NCBI GenBank assembly: GCA_024231375.1 | Contig: JAAEQP010001819.1 | Span: forward strand, 1 to 57,366 | DNA: 57,366 nucleotides | Direction of reading: 5' to 3' | DNA from: a bacterium | GTDB lineage: Bacteria; Hydrogenedentota; Hydrogenedentia; Hydrogenedentiales; SLHB01 | In this document: positions 1-10,421 of the stretch, piece after piece | Numbering within the stretch: position 1 is the first letter of the stretch | How the letters are laid out: every line of letters starts with the position of its first letter | Notes under the pieces: model-generated | The model's database searches: none | Seen by the model: the letters and a program-made list of their open reading frames with translations, nothing else | What the model was told of the DNA's origin: nothing | Program-made: the position numbers and the translations under genes

Positions 1-154
1 ACTGTGTCCGCCATCGACTGTGTACACCCCGTTCAATCGCATTCCCGTCAAGGAGAAGAAAATCGACGCGTTTGCCTTCAATGGTCACGAGGGAAGCTTG
101 AACAGTGAAACACCAATCGCCTGGGTCCGCCAGTACCTGCTGCGAGACGAGTGA
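1..154 (+). CDS. Acetylxylan esterase / cephalosporin-C deacetylase-like protein (3' end only)
   Basis: An open frame enters from the left edge and stops at the TGA at 152-154. The 50 visible residues begin with the motif CPPSTVYTPFNRI and contain FNGHEGS. This arrangement, a CPPST turn followed about 25 residues later by a NGHEG catalytic histidine, is what I recall from the C-terminal end of AXE1 alpha/beta hydrolases, which deacetylate xylan or xylo-oligosaccharides. The serine nucleophile and most of the fold lie outside the window, so substrate cannot be judged. The next gene starts only 12 bases downstream, so the two are probably co-transcribed. Confidence 0.65.
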   Translation, partial: LCPPSTVYTPFNRIPVKEKKIDAFAFNGHEGSLNSETPIAWVRQYLLRDE

Positions 155-166
155 GGGAGAAGGAAC

Positions 167-2761
167 GTGAAGGCGACGAAGAGTCTCTTGATTGTGGTTC
201 TGGCTTCATGGGCGGCGTCTGCCGCCGGACAGAGCGTGGTCACCGCGGAAGGTTTACCCGACCGGTGGTTCGTGTCGCCGGAGGTGTGGGCCAACCCCTG
301 GGAGAACTGGGGCATCGCCGATGGGGAGATCGTCACCACACACCCATCGCCGAATCGGATGATGACGCTTCAGCATCTCACGTTGGAACTCGGTGGCGCC
401 CAAGCCCCGGCCGAGATGTCCGTCACGGTACGCTTGAAAGACCCGAAAGGGGGCAAGGAGGGATCGGCTGGATTCGTGGTCGGCGTGCGTGTGGACGACC
501 CAATCGACGACTATCGTAGCCGGTTGCTGTTTGGCGACGGTCTCGCGATGGGCATTGGGTCGAAGGGCCGCCTGTTCATCGGCGAGGGGGCGAACGCGGA
601 CTTGGCCAAAGGACGGTCCCTCGGCGAGAAGGCGGTTCGGTTGACTGTCACGATGACCCCGTCGGGCGCGGACACGTTCACCATTCTCCTTGTAGCCAGA
701 GATGCCGAGAGTGGCAAGCGGCTTGGCCGCGTGGAGAAGAAGAATGTGCCCGCGGCGCGGCTCACGGGGAACGCGGCCCTGTTCACCAATGCACCCTCGA
801 AGGAGTCTGGCTGCGGACGGCACGCGTTGTGGGCGTTCCGCGATTGGCGGCTGGCGGGTGACAAGTTCACGCGGCGTCCAGACCGCGCGTTTGGCCCTAT
901 CCTTTGGTCCCAGTACACCCTGTCGAAGGGCGTCCTGAAACTGACCGCGCAATTGGCGCCGATCGGGGTCGGCGACAGCCAGACCGTCACGCTTCAGACC
1001 CGGCAGGACGGCGCCTGGAAGGACGCCGCCAGTGCCCGCGTCATATCGCCGGGGTGGACGGCGCCGTTCCGCATTGAAGGCTGGGGCGGTACCGTGGACG
1101 TTCCCTACCGGTTGGTCTGGGCGCAGCGGCGCGCCGACGGCTCGGAGCAGGAGCACTTCTGGGAAGGCACCGTTCGGCGCGACCCGGTCGAAGAAGACGC
1201 AGTGTCCGCGGCCGTGTTCTGTTGTTTCACGGAATTCCTGTTCCCGAACCGGTGCATCGCTGAAAACACGGCGCGACAGAATCCCGACATGCTAATGTTC
1301 GTGGGCGACCAGATTTACGAGAACGTGGGCGGATGGGGCATTCTGCGGACGGGACCCGTGGACCGGATGTCAGTCAACTACCTGCGCAAACTGGCGCTCT
1401 GGGGATGGAGCTTCCGCGACGTGATGAAGGACCGCCCCACGATCACCATGCCGGACGATCACGATGTGTACCACGGCAACCTGTGGGGCGATGCGGGGAA
1501 ACGCATCGAGTTGAAGGAATGGAACAGCCCGAGCGGCTACGGCAACAGCAAGATCGTGGGAAACGCGGGGGGCTACGTGCAGCCCATCGAGTTCCTACAC
1601 GTTGTCGAGCGCACGCAGACGTCTCATCTGCCGGACCCGGTATGCACCAAGACGTTCAAGCAAGGGTTGCCGGCCTACTTCACCGCCATGACCTACGGCG
1701 GCCTCGGATTTGCCATCCTTGAAGACCGTAAGTTCAAGACCGGTCCCATGCAGATCGCGCATCGCCACGAGGGGCCGCGTCCCGACCACATCTCGCAACC
1801 CGCCATGGCGAACCAGGTGGACGATCCCGACGCCGAGATGTTGGGCGACGATCAGGAGGCGTTTCTGCGCGAATGGACGATGGATTGGCGAGGACAGCAG
1901 ATGAAGTTCGCCGTGTCCCAGACGGTCTACTGCGGCGTGGCGACGCATCACGGTGCTTTCGACAGCTTCCTGCTCGGCGACATGGATTGCGGCGGTTGGC
2001 CTCAGGCCGGGCGGGACCGGGCCGTGGATATCCTGCGTCGGGGCGGTGTGATGCTGTTGGCGGGCGACCAGCACCTGCCCTCCCTCGTGCGGCACGGCAT
2101 TTACAAGCCGGGCGACGCCATCGTCAGTTTCGTGACGCCCGCCGGGGCGACCGGCTACCAGCGCTGGTGGCGGCCAGACGATGTGGGCATTGAACGCCTG
2201 AGCGGCGGACGCCACGACGGGCGCGCAAACACAGGCATCTACCGGGACGGTTTCGGCAACCTCATCGACGTGTTGGCCATAGGCAACCCGCCGCCGTCTC
2301 CCAAGGATGCCCGTTCCCGAGAAGAGCAGGGGATGATGAAGTCCGCGGGCTGGGGGTTGGTAGTCATCGACAAACCGGCGGGCACCGTCCGCACCGAGGC
2401 GTGGCGCGTGCGGCGCGGCCTGAACGTTGCGGAGAACGCACGGCCCGACGACCAGTTCCCAGGATGGCCCATGACCTTTGCGGCGGACGAGAGCTTCGGC
2501 GTGTCCGCGCCCAAGCTGCCGACAGTGGTGATCGAGGGGGGGACGCCTAGCGACGGCGAGTGGCCGGTCGTGCGTGTCACGGATGCGGACGGCGAATTCG
2601 TTTCCATGGGCCGGATGCAGGGCCCGCGCTTCACGCCCACCGTGTACGAGCCCGGGAAATACACCGTCGAAGTCCTGTCCACGAAAGACGACGCCACACC
2701 GATAGAGACGTTTCCGAACGTGCAGCACGGCGACGAGGGGCAATTGAAGGTGGGACTGTAG
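167..2761 (+). CDS. Secreted PhoD-like phosphatase family protein
   Basis: An 864-residue protein starting at a GTG, preceded by the purine-rich GAGGGAGAAGG at a good distance. The N-terminus (KATKSLLIVVLASWAASAAGQS) is a Sec signal peptide. The metallophosphatase core is in the middle: VGDQIYE near residue 378, MPDDHDVYHGN near 428 and LLAGDQHLPS near 630. These correspond to the metal-binding Asp/His motifs of PhoD alkaline phosphatases. About 300 residues precede the core and may form an accessory beta-sandwich, and a beta-rich tail follows. PhoD enzymes are periplasmic phosphodiesterases/phosphomonoesterases; the actual substrate is not readable here. The neighbour upstream is an esterase, suggesting polymer scavenging. 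Family assignment is firm, specificity is not. Confidence 0.85.
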   Translation: MKATKSLLIVVLASWAASAAGQSVVTAEGLPDRWFVSPEVWANPWENWGIADGEIVTTHPSPNRMMTLQHLTLELGGAQAPAEMSVTVRLKDPKGGKEGSAGFVVGVRVDDPIDDYRSRLLFGDGLAMGIGSKGRLFIGEGANADLAKGRSLGEKAVRLTVTMTPSGADTFTILLVARDAESGKRLGRVEKKNVPAARLTGNAALFTNAPSKESGCGRHALWAFRDWRLAGDKFTRRPDRAFGPILWSQYTLSKGVLKLTAQLAPIGVGDSQTVTLQTRQDGAWKDAASARVISPGWTAPFRIEGWGGTVDVPYRLVWAQRRADGSEQEHFWEGTVRRDPVEEDAVSAAVFCCFTEFLFPNRCIAENTARQNPDMLMFVGDQIYENVGGWGILRTGPVDRMSVNYLRKLALWGWSFRDVMKDRPTITMPDDHDVYHGNLWGDAGKRIELKEWNSPSGYGNSKIVGNAGGYVQPIEFLHVVERTQTSHLPDPVCTKTFKQGLPAYFTAMTYGGLGFAILEDRKFKTGPMQIAHRHEGPRPDHISQPAMANQVDDPDAEMLGDDQEAFLREWTMDWRGQQMKFAVSQTVYCGVATHHGAFDSFLLGDMDCGGWPQAGRDRAVDILRRGGVMLLAGDQHLPSLVRHGIYKPGDAIVSFVTPAGATGYQRWWRPDDVGIERLSGGRHDGRANTGIYRDGFGNLIDVLAIGNPPPSPKDARSREEQGMMKSAGWGLVVIDKPAGTVRTEAWRVRRGLNVAENARPDDQFPGWPMTFAADESFGVSAPKLPTVVIEGGTPSDGEWPVVRVTDADGEFVSMGRMQGPRFTPTVYEPGKYTVEVLSTKDDATPIETFPNVQHGDEGQLKVGL

Positions 2762-2771
2762 GTCTCCTGGG

Positions 2772-3902
2772 TCAGGAGCCCGCGAGCACGCGTTCGTACA
2801 CGTCCAACACGGCCTTGGATTGGGCGTGGAGCGAGAAGGTGCTGACGGCCCGTTCGCGTGCGGCACGGCCCATCGTGTGGGTGAGGGTGCGATCGTCGGC
2901 CATTCGTTTCAGCGCTTCGAACAAGGCTTCAGGCGTGCCGCCAATCACGTAGCCGGTGGCGCTGTCGTCAACGATCTCTGCCAGCATGCCACGGTCGGCC
3001 ACTACGGCCGGTTTGCCCATGGCCATGGCTTCGCGGACGGCGCGACACGTTCCATCGCTGCCCGGCACGAGAAACACCTTGGTGTCGAAGGCCTTCACCA
3101 TCCCCACGTAGTTTTCGCCACCCACGTATCCCGGGAAATGGACGTGATCCTCCAGGCCAAGGTCGCGCACGGGTTGTTTGCCGACCGTCTCCTGGTTTGT
3201 CCCGCGACCCACCACAATGGCGTGAACCTTCGGGTTTTCGTCCACGAGCCGACGGACGGCCTGGAAGAAGTCTTCGTAGTGGCGATGGGTCTGCATGCGA
3301 GCGACGATGCCGATGACGAATGCGTCCGGCGGAATGCCCAGCCAACGGCGGCCGTCGGGCACTTCGCGGCCCGGATCGAACCGGTCCGTGTCGATGGCGC
3401 CCGGGATGATGCTCATTCGGTCGCGGGGAAAATCGAATTGGCCGGCGTCCGAGTCGAAGGCGGCCTGGGACGGCTCGATAAGCCACGCCGTGCCGGGCAA
3501 TAGCTTGCCGTGCCGCCGGGGCTTGGTGAAGCCTTGCCCATGGTAACTGGTCCGCACTACGGGGACGTCTGCGCGTGCCGCGGGTCCGAGGGCGATACGG
3601 TGGTCGTTGTCCAGGTGGCAATGGATGAAGTCGTAGGGCGACTGCTTGAGTAGACGGCCCAGTTCCCTGCGGTCAAGGAAGTTGTGGATGGGATGGGCGT
3701 GCTTGCGCAACGTGAACCGCAGGATTGGTTCGATCCCCCTGTCGCGCGCCGTCTCAAGCATGGTGTGCTGGTCCGCGGGAGAATCGGCCGGGCATGCGAA
3801 GTCTGCGTCTACGCCGAGTTTCCGCAACGCCACACAGAGGTTCAAAGCCGGCTCAGCGGGCCCGGTCCACCGCGCGTTGCTAAAGAGGTGCAGTACTCGC
3901 AT
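2772..3902 (-). CDS. Glycosyltransferase family 4 (GT-B) protein
   Basis: A 376-residue protein with the two-Rossmann GT-B layout. The N-terminal MRVLHLFSNARWTGPAEPALNL resembles the acceptor-domain start of GT4 enzymes. The C-terminal nucleotide-sugar site contains PGSDGTCRAVREAMAMGKP around residues 285-303, the E-x7-E region. IIPGAIDTDRFDP near residue 165 is the usual inter-domain signature. Such enzymes transfer sugars from NDP donors to lipid or glycan acceptors at the cytoplasmic face of the membrane. Its ATG overlaps the smc stop codon by one base (TGATG), so it is translationally coupled to smc, an odd partner. Acceptor and donor are unknown. It converges on the PhoD-like gene with only 10 bases between. 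Confidence 0.85.
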   Translation of the reverse strand: MRVLHLFSNARWTGPAEPALNLCVALRKLGVDADFACPADSPADQHTMLETARDRGIEPILRFTLRKHAHPIHNFLDRRELGRLLKQSPYDFIHCHLDNDHRIALGPAARADVPVVRTSYHGQGFTKPRRHGKLLPGTAWLIEPSQAAFDSDAGQFDFPRDRMSIIPGAIDTDRFDPGREVPDGRRWLGIPPDAFVIGIVARMQTHRHYEDFFQAVRRLVDENPKVHAIVVGRGTNQETVGKQPVRDLGLEDHVHFPGYVGGENYVGMVKAFDTKVFLVPGSDGTCRAVREAMAMGKPAVVADRGMLAEIVDDSATGYVIGGTPEALFEALKRMADDRTLTHTMGRAARERAVSTFSLHAQSKAVLDVYERVLAGS

Positions 3903-6900
3903 CAGGCTGCCGATTCGGTTGAGCCCACGTTCTCGAGCTTCACGGACACAAGCTGCGACACGCCACGCTCTTGCATGGTGACGCCGTACAGGGCCTGGGT
4001 TCGGGCCATGGTCCGCTTGCTATGCGTGATGATGACGAACTGGCTCTCAGCGGTGAATTCCTCGACCATGTCGAGGAACCGGCCGATGTTGGCGTCGTCC
4101 AGCGGTGCGTCCACCTCGTCGAGGATACAGAAGGGACTCGGCTTCGCCTTGAAGATACTGAACAACAGGGCGATGGCCGTCATGGCACTCTCACCACCGG
4201 AAAGAAGCGAAATGGACTGGGGCTTCTTGCCAGGAGGCCGTGCTTCGATTTCGATGCCGGATTCGAGCGGGTCGTCTTCGTCGAGGAGGTAGATGCGCGC
4301 CTGGCCGCCGTTGAAGAGCCTGCGGAAGTAGTTGTGGAAATGTTCCTCGACTTTGCGGAACGTCTCCATGAACATTTCGCGGATCTTCTTGTCGCTGCGC
4401 GTGATGACGCCGATGAGATCCTGGCGGGCCTGTTCGAGATCCTCGGCCTGGGTCACCAGAAATTCGTTGCGCTTCTCCAAGGCCTCGTATTCTTCGATGG
4501 CCATCAGATTCACTTCGCCCATACGCTGCAACCGGGCGCGCAAGTCGGACACCATCTTCTCGCGCACATCGTCTTCATGCTCGTCCGTGCCGACTTCGTC
4601 TTCCTTCAGCGACGCCAATGCCAGGTTGTACTCGCTCAGGATGCGTTCCTGGAAGAACCCCACGCGCTCCTCTTTCTGGCGGAGGTCCAGTTCCAACTGA
4701 TGGACGCTGGTTTGCGACGCGCGGGCGCTCTCGCGCATGACCTTGAGTTCCTTGTCCAGCGCTTCACTCTCTTCGAGGAGTTTCTGGCGGTCGTTTTCGG
4801 CCTCGACGACCTTCACGCGGGCCTCTTCCTTGCTCTCGGAGAGGGCTTTGGTGCGTTCCACCGTCAGCGCGATCTTCTCTTCGTGGGCCTTCTGCTCTTC
4901 CCGGAACTGGGTCAGCATCCGTTCACGCCGTTCGGCTTCCGCCTGGGCCTCGTCGGAGTTGCGCGCCTCGCGCAGCTTGTCGCGCTCGGCCTCGTCGGCC
5001 TGTTGCGCGAGACTCGCCTGCTGCACGCGAAGGTCCGCCAATTCGCTGGCGCATACGGTCAGGGCCTCCCGGGCCTTTGATGCGTTCCCTTGCGCTTCGG
5101 CCATGTCCTGCTGCAGGGCCTCGTCGCCGCTTTCCAGACTGTCGGCCCGGGCCAAAGCGTCGCGGCGCTTCACCTCGAACTCCTCGCGCTGGCCGGACAG
5201 TTCGGTCCGTTGGACGTCGAGATTCTTCGACGCCTCGGCAAGACTCTCGAGTTCCGCCGTGTACCGGGCAATGGCTTTGCCGAGATCGTTCAACTCGCGG
5301 GTGACCCCGGCGATGGCTTGTTCGAACTCGCGCTGCTGTTCGTTCAACGTGCGCAGGGACTCGGTCAATTCGTTCCGCTGCGAAGCCAAGCGGCTCAGCT
5401 CTGCGTCGGATGCCTCTACCTGGCCTTCAAGGTCGGTGATTTCCGCGCTACGACCAAGGAGCCCGCGGCTTTCGTGGCGCATGCGTCCGCCCGTCACGGC
5501 GCCCGCCGACGACACCACTTCGCCGTCAAGCGTCACCAAGCGCGGGAAGGGCGACTTGCCTCGCGCGATGCGGATGGCGTCATCCAAGGTTTCGACGATG
5601 AGCGTGCCGTGTAGCAGATACTCAACCGCGTTTTGCAGTCTCGATTCGTATCGGACGAAATCCAAGGCCGGTCCGATCACGCCCGCCTGGCCCGCGAACG
5701 TGTTGCCCCCTTCGCGACGGCCGCCGCGAATGATGTCCAAGGGAAGGAACGTCACGCGTCCCGCCGAACGTTCCTTCAAGAACCGGATGGCATTCTTGGC
5801 CGCGTCGGCGTCTTCCACCACCACGTTGTTGATGTTGCCACCCAAGGCGGCCTCGATGGCGCGTTCGTATTCTTTCGATTCGGCCGAAAGCAGGTCGCCC
5901 ACGGGGCCGACGACACCGGCGATGGCCGATTGGTTCTTCATGACGGCCCGGACGCCCGCAGCGAATCCTTCGTAGTTGTCGCGGAGCTCACGGAGCGACG
6001 TCAGCCGGGCTTCCTGGCTACTCTTCTTCTCGCGGAGGACCTGCCACTGCTCGGAAACCGTTTTGAACTCCTCACCACGAGCAACGATGGCGGACGCCGT
6101 TTCATCGCGCTTGGATTGAAGGTCTTCCAGGTTGGCCTGTTTGTGCGCCTCTTCCCGCTGGGCGCCTTCGTTGCGCGCCGCGAGTTCCTCGCGCTGGGCC
6201 GACACGTTGTCCAGGCGCTCGCAACACGATCCGAGTTGCTTCTCCACATTCCCGATGGAGACATTTAAGGATTCCAGCTCGGTCAAGGTCTTGTTGCGGT
6301 CCTGCGTACGTTCGGCGGCCTGTGCACGGATCGTTTCCAGATGGGCGTCAGCCTCCGCCACCGTACGCGACGCCGTTGCATGATCTTCCGTCTTCTTCTC
6401 AAAGGCGGCGGCACATTCGTCGACCTGTCCGCGGATTTTGGCGATGCGTTCTTCCGTGCGTTCCATTTGGCCGCGCACGCTGCCGGCGCGTTGCCGGAAC
6501 GACTCGCCTTCTCGGGTCGCCTGCTCCTGCTGTTCTTTGGAGAACTCGATCTGCTGGCGCAGCAGGGCGATGTCGCGTTCGATCCGCTCCATCTCGGAGT
6601 CGATCTCGTGGACTCCCTCGCGCCGCGCCATCAATACGCGGTCGTTCTCGAGCGTAGCCAGACCGATCTCCTCGCGCCGCGCCTCGAACGTGGTGATCTC
6701 TGCCGAGACCTTCTCGTAGCTGTCCTGGGCCGACGCGAACTCTTTCTGCAAGGCGCCGATCTGCCCCGTCAACAGGCGGAACTGCAACCACGCGGCCCGG
6801 ATCTCCAATTCACGAAGCTGTCCGCTGAGTTCGCGGTAGCGGATGGCGGCGTTCACTTGCCGCTTGAGAGACCGCATTTGCCGCTGCACTTCCGCGACAA

Positions 6901-7480
6901 TGTCGCTCAGGCGGAGCAGATTCTGTTCGGCCGAATCCAGACGGCGCATGGCGAGGCGTTTGCGGGTCTTGTACTTGATGATGCCGGCCGCTTCCTCGAA
7001 CAGGAACCGTCGGTCTTCAGGTTTCGAACTGAGGATCAGGTCCATTTTGCCCTGACCCACCATCGAATAGGCTTGGGTGCCGATGCCCGTGTCCATGAAC
7101 AGTTCCTGCACGTCCCGGAGACGGCAGGGGGCTTTGTTGATGAGGTACTCGCTCTCGCCGGACCGGTAGATGCGCCGTGTGATTTGGACTTCCGAGAAAT
7201 CGACCGGAAGTTTCGAGTCGGCGTTGTCAAACGTCACCGAGACCTCGGCCATCCCCATGGGATGCCTGTTCTCGCTGCCATTGAAGATCACGTCCTGCAT
7301 ATGGGCGCCACGCAACGCCTTTGCGCGCTGTTCTCCCAGCACCCATCGCAGAGCATCCAGAATGTTGCTCTTGCCGCAGCCGTTCGGGCCCACGATGGCC
7401 GTGGCGCCCGGCTCGAGCCGCACCACGGTGCGGTCCGCGAACGACTTGAATCCCGTTAGCTCAAGTTCCTTAAAATACAT
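3902..7480 (-). CDS. smc: Chromosome segregation protein SMC
   Basis: At 1192 residues this is full length for bacterial SMC. Walker A (GPNGCGKSN) lies at residues 31-39. Long coiled coils flank a hinge at roughly 500-680 (GGNINNVVVEDADAAKNAI region). The ABC signature LSGGES is near 1093 and Walker B (FCILDEVDAP) near 1117. SMC dimerises through the hinge and, with ScpA and ScpB, forms the ring condensin that compacts and segregates chromosomes. scpB is in this window at 19325; scpA is not. The ATG is preceded by CGGGGATTC. The downstream glycosyltransferase is coupled through a one-base overlap. All functional motifs are intact. Confidence 0.98.
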   Translation of the reverse strand: MYFKELELTGFKSFADRTVVRLEPGATAIVGPNGCGKSNILDALRWVLGEQRAKALRGAHMQDVIFNGSENRHPMGMAEVSVTFDNADSKLPVDFSEVQITRRIYRSGESEYLINKAPCRLRDVQELFMDTGIGTQAYSMVGQGKMDLILSSKPEDRRFLFEEAAGIIKYKTRKRLAMRRLDSAEQNLLRLSDIVAEVQRQMRSLKRQVNAAIRYRELSGQLRELEIRAAWLQFRLLTGQIGALQKEFASAQDSYEKVSAEITTFEARREEIGLATLENDRVLMARREGVHEIDSEMERIERDIALLRQQIEFSKEQQEQATREGESFRQRAGSVRGQMERTEERIAKIRGQVDECAAAFEKKTEDHATASRTVAEADAHLETIRAQAAERTQDRNKTLTELESLNVSIGNVEKQLGSCCERLDNVSAQREELAARNEGAQREEAHKQANLEDLQSKRDETASAIVARGEEFKTVSEQWQVLREKKSSQEARLTSLRELRDNYEGFAAGVRAVMKNQSAIAGVVGPVGDLLSAESKEYERAIEAALGGNINNVVVEDADAAKNAIRFLKERSAGRVTFLPLDIIRGGRREGGNTFAGQAGVIGPALDFVRYESRLQNAVEYLLHGTLIVETLDDAIRIARGKSPFPRLVTLDGEVVSSAGAVTGGRMRHESRGLLGRSAEITDLEGQVEASDAELSRLASQRNELTESLRTLNEQQREFEQAIAGVTRELNDLGKAIARYTAELESLAEASKNLDVQRTELSGQREEFEVKRRDALARADSLESGDEALQQDMAEAQGNASKAREALTVCASELADLRVQQASLAQQADEAERDKLREARNSDEAQAEAERRERMLTQFREEQKAHEEKIALTVERTKALSESKEEARVKVVEAENDRQKLLEESEALDKELKVMRESARASQTSVHQLELDLRQKEERVGFFQERILSEYNLALASLKEDEVGTDEHEDDVREKMVSDLRARLQRMGEVNLMAIEEYEALEKRNEFLVTQAEDLEQARQDLIGVITRSDKKIREMFMETFRKVEEHFHNYFRRLFNGGQARIYLLDEDDPLESGIEIEARPPGKKPQSISLLSGGESAMTAIALLFSIFKAKPSPFCILDEVDAPLDDANIGRFLDMVEEFTAESQFVIITHSKRTMARTQALYGVTMQERGVSQLVSVKLENVGSTESAA

Positions 7481-7548
7481 GAATCCCCGGAAGTCGCCCC
7501 GCGCGCCTCAAGGGCCGCGGAAGCCACGTTACAACTCAGTCAACTCGT

Positions 7549-8328
7549 CTAGTGGGTCCGGACCACCCGCTCGATGGAGGTCGCCCGGCCCGTCTCGTCG
7601 TCGGCGTCAACCACGACGGCGCACAGCCCCGGCCGCTCCCTCGATATCTTGAATTCGGTGGGCATTCCCGTCAGAAATCGCTGCACAATCCGATCCCGCT
7701 CGACACCGATCACCGAGTCGAACGGGCCCGTCATCCCCACATCGGTGATGTAGGCCGTCCCATCGGGCAGCACGCGTTCGTCCGCCGTCTGAACGTGGGT
7801 ATGGGTCCCCAGAACCGCCGTGCATTGCCCGTCAAGAAACCAGCCCATGGCCACTTTCTCCGCGGTTGCTTCGGCATGAAAGTCCACCAAGACGAGCGGG
7901 GTTTCCGCCCGCAACGCGGCCACCTCGCGGCGTGCCGCCACGAAGGGGCAGTCGCAGGGGTCCATGAACACCCTGCCGACCAGATTGGTGACCCCCAGCT
8001 TCCGGCCGTCGTCCAACGTGACGACGGCGGATCCTACACCCGGCACGCCCGAGGGGTAGTTGGCAGGGCGGACCACGTTGTCCAGCCTGTCAATGACCCG
8101 CACCAGTTCCTTCTTCCGCCACGTGTGATTGCCGAGCGTGATGACCTGGGCGCCGGCCTCCTTCAACTCCTGAAGGGTGTCCGCCGTGGCCCCGAGGCCA
8201 CCGGCCGCATTCTCGCCATTCACCACGGTGATGTCAACTGCACACTCGTCGCATAGCGATGGTAGCCACCGTTTCACGCACAGCCGACCGGGCCGTCCCA
8301 CGACGTCGCCGATAAACAGTATACGCAT
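7549..8328 (-). CDS. ymdB: YmdB-family metallophosphoesterase (TIGR00282)
   Basis: A 259-residue calcineurin-like phosphoesterase. The metal-ligand motifs follow in order: GDVVGRPGR (N-terminus), NGENAAGG, LGNHTW, DFHAEATAEK and GTHTHVQTADE. Together they define the YmdB group, which hydrolyses 2',3'-cyclic nucleotides in Bacillus and affects biofilm and motility programmes. It follows rny by 12 bases on the same strand, the same pairing as in Firmicutes, where YmdB influences RNase Y. The family is certain from motif order. Physiological function in this organism is inferred from the conserved partnership. Confidence 0.93.
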   Translation of the reverse strand: MRILFIGDVVGRPGRLCVKRWLPSLCDECAVDITVVNGENAAGGLGATADTLQELKEAGAQVITLGNHTWRKKELVRVIDRLDNVVRPANYPSGVPGVGSAVVTLDDGRKLGVTNLVGRVFMDPCDCPFVAARREVAALRAETPLVLVDFHAEATAEKVAMGWFLDGQCTAVLGTHTHVQTADERVLPDGTAYITDVGMTGPFDSVIGVERDRIVQRFLTGMPTEFKISRERPGLCAVVVDADDETGRATSIERVVRTH

Positions 8329-8340
8329 GGGTGCAGTCCG

Positions 8341-9918
8341 CTACTTGGCCGTGTCGACGGCGCGCGTTTCCCGGATCACGGTTACCTGAATCTGGCCCGG
8401 ATAGGTCATTTCCTCCTCGACCTTGCGAGCCACGTCGCGCGCCAACTGGCGCGCCTCGGCATCGTTCACCCGGTCGGGGCACACAGCCAGGCGAATCTCG
8501 CGGCCCGCCTGCAGGGCGTATGACTTCTCAACGCCCGGGAAGCTGTCCGCGATGTCCTCAAGCTGCTCGAGCCGCTTGATGTATGCGTCCACCGTTTCCC
8601 GGCGGGCACCCGGGCGTGCGGCCGAGAGAGCATCCGCGGCCTGGACCAGCACCGCGATGACGGAGACCGGCTCTGCCTCGTTGTGGTGGGCTCCGATGGC
8701 GTTGGTGATGATCTCCTTCTCGCCGTATCGCTTGGCGAGGTCCCGGCCGATAATGGCGTGCGATCCTTCCACCTCGTGGCTGACCGCCTTGCCGATGTCG
8801 TGGATGAACGCCGCCCGCTTGGCTTCCTGGATGTTGATGCCCAACTCGGCGGCCATCAGGCCGGCCAGATGGCACACTTCCTTGGCGTGCTGCAGGACGT
8901 TCTGACCGTAGGACGTCCGATAATGAAGCCGGCCAAGCAACTTGATCACCTCGGCATGTAGCCCGTGTACGTCCACCTCGAGGGAGGCCTGCTCACCCAG
9001 TTCGCGGATGGTCTGGGCCATCTCGTCGGACACCTTCTGGGCCACTTCCTCGATCCGGGCCGGGTGAATCCGGCCGTCCTGGATCAGGCGTTCCAGCGTG
9101 ATGCGCGCGATTTGGCGACGGATGGGGTCGAATCCAGAGAGGATGACGGCCTCCGGCGTGTCGTCAATGATGACGTTGATACCCGTAGCGCCCTCGAGCG
9201 CCCGGATGTTGCGTCCCTCGCGGCCGATGATTCGGCCCTTCATCTCGTCGCTCGGGAGGGCGACGACCGACACCGCCGTCTCCGCCACGTGATCCGCCGC
9301 ACACCGTTGAATGGCCTGACCAATAATCCATTGGGCCTTCTTGTGCGCGCTCTCGGTCATTTCGTCTTCGATCCGCTTGAGCCGATGCGCTGTTTCCCGG
9401 CGGACTTCCGTCTCGAGTTGGCTGAACAGCTCGGTCTTAGCCTGTTCAGCGCTCATACCGGAAATGTTCTCAAGCCGGACCGTCTGGTCTGCTACGATGG
9501 TGTCAAGCTCTTTCCGGCGCGAGTCGATGGTCGTCTCGCGCTTCACCAGTTCCCGTTCCTGGGACGCCAATTCGCTCGCCTTGCCGTCGATCACTTCCAC
9601 CCGTTTGTCAACGGATTCCTCCTTGGCGAGAATCCGTTTCTCCAGGGCAACCAATTCCTTGCGTTGTTCGCGCGCCTCTTGTTCGAGCTTGGCGCGCAGT
9701 TCGATCCGCTCCTCTTTCAGAGCAGTGCGCGCTTCCTTGATGATGGCCGCCGCCTCGCGCTCGGCATCCGACAGGGATTGCGCTGCGTCGCGCCTAGCCC
9801 TGCCCGAAATGCTCTTGCCGGCAATGCGGCCCCCGATGATCGTGAGGATGATTCCCGCGAGAATTCCCGCGATCGCACCGCCCCCACACCAAACCAAAGT
9901 AAGCCATTCTGGTGGCAT
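8341..9918 (-). CDS. rny: Ribonuclease Y
   Basis: A 525-residue protein with the canonical RNase Y order: an N-terminal transmembrane helix (residues 8-30), a coiled coil to about 190 rich in Glu/Lys/Arg, a KH domain with [12 protein letters not shown] near 231, and an HD domain ([14 protein letters not shown] near 370) carrying the metal-binding His-Asp. RNase Y is a membrane-anchored endoribonuclease that starts mRNA decay. The start is supported by a strong GGAGG eight bases upstream of the ATG. It heads a two-gene operon with the YmdB phosphodiesterase. Full length, no anomalies. Confidence 0.97.
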   Translation of the reverse strand: MPPEWLTLVWCGGGAIAGILAGIILTIIGGRIAGKSISGRARRDAAQSLSDAEREAAAIIKEARTALKEERIELRAKLEQEAREQRKELVALEKRILAKEESVDKRVEVIDGKASELASQERELVKRETTIDSRRKELDTIVADQTVRLENISGMSAEQAKTELFSQLETEVRRETAHRLKRIEDEMTESAHKKAQWIIGQAIQRCAADHVAETAVSVVALPSDEMKGRIIGREGRNIRALEGATGINVIIDDTPEAVILSGFDPIRRQIARITLERLIQDGRIHPARIEEVAQKVSDEMAQTIRELGEQASLEVDVHGLHAEVIKLLGRLHYRTSYGQNVLQHAKEVCHLAGLMAAELGINIQEAKRAAFIHDIGKAVSHEVEGSHAIIGRDLAKRYGEKEIITNAIGAHHNEAEPVSVIAVLVQAADALSAARPGARRETVDAYIKRLEQLEDIADSFPGVEKSYALQAGREIRLAVCPDRVNDAEARQLARDVARKVEEEMTYPGQIQVTVIRETRAVDTAK

Positions 9919-10421
9919 GCACAGTCCTCCAAGAACCCCAATGGGTCAGATAAGTCCGCGCGGGACTTCGGAAGGAAGCGCGAAGGAAGGCAGATCGCAA
10001 GGGTGTTTACATACTAGCGCGGAGAAAACAACAGCTTTCGCAGTATTTCACCCTTAAGGTAGTCCAGTTGTTGTCGCGATATAAGAGAACCGCCACTTCG
10101 GCGAGGACAACACATGCGATCTAAATCCTTGTCGCGCCCCCGAAGATCCTGACACGCGAACAGGAAACCGGGAACTCCAGTCTACGATATTAATGAACAG
10201 TAGTATAGGCGGCTTCGCCTGGTAAGTCAATCAACGTGTTATCGATGACATCAGCGCCGCTGTACCACAGGTCCTTGCGTACAACCTTCCATCACCAGCC
10301 GGATTATGGTAAGCTAACGATCCGGCCCTCGGGCCGATTTCTGATCTTCGCAGGGTGCGCAATTGGCCGCGTACCCGAGACGGGCTCGGTTCCTGCAACA
10401 GACCAAATTCAGGGTGACTAT
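9919..10421. other. Long divergent intergenic region between rny and cheX
   Basis: About 500 bases separate the divergent rny and CheX genes and I see no convincing coding frame here. It is more AT-rich than its surroundings around 10000-10200. Two small stem-loops are visible: AGGCG-GCTT-CGCCT near 10207 and CGGCCC-TC-GGGCCG near 10321, the latter followed by ATTTCT and possibly a weak terminator or attenuator ahead of cheX. I could not identify a -35/-10 pair I trust on either strand. A non-coding RNA cannot be excluded. Confidence 0.5.

Noticed and set aside
2762..2779. Terminator hairpin CTCCT-GGGTC-AGGAG between convergent genes
   Set aside because: Only a five-base stem with no T-rich tail; too weak to call.
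1595..2866. A 423-codon minus-strand frame across the PhoD-like gene
   Set aside because: Antisense to conserved phosphatase motifs, no recognisable protein features.
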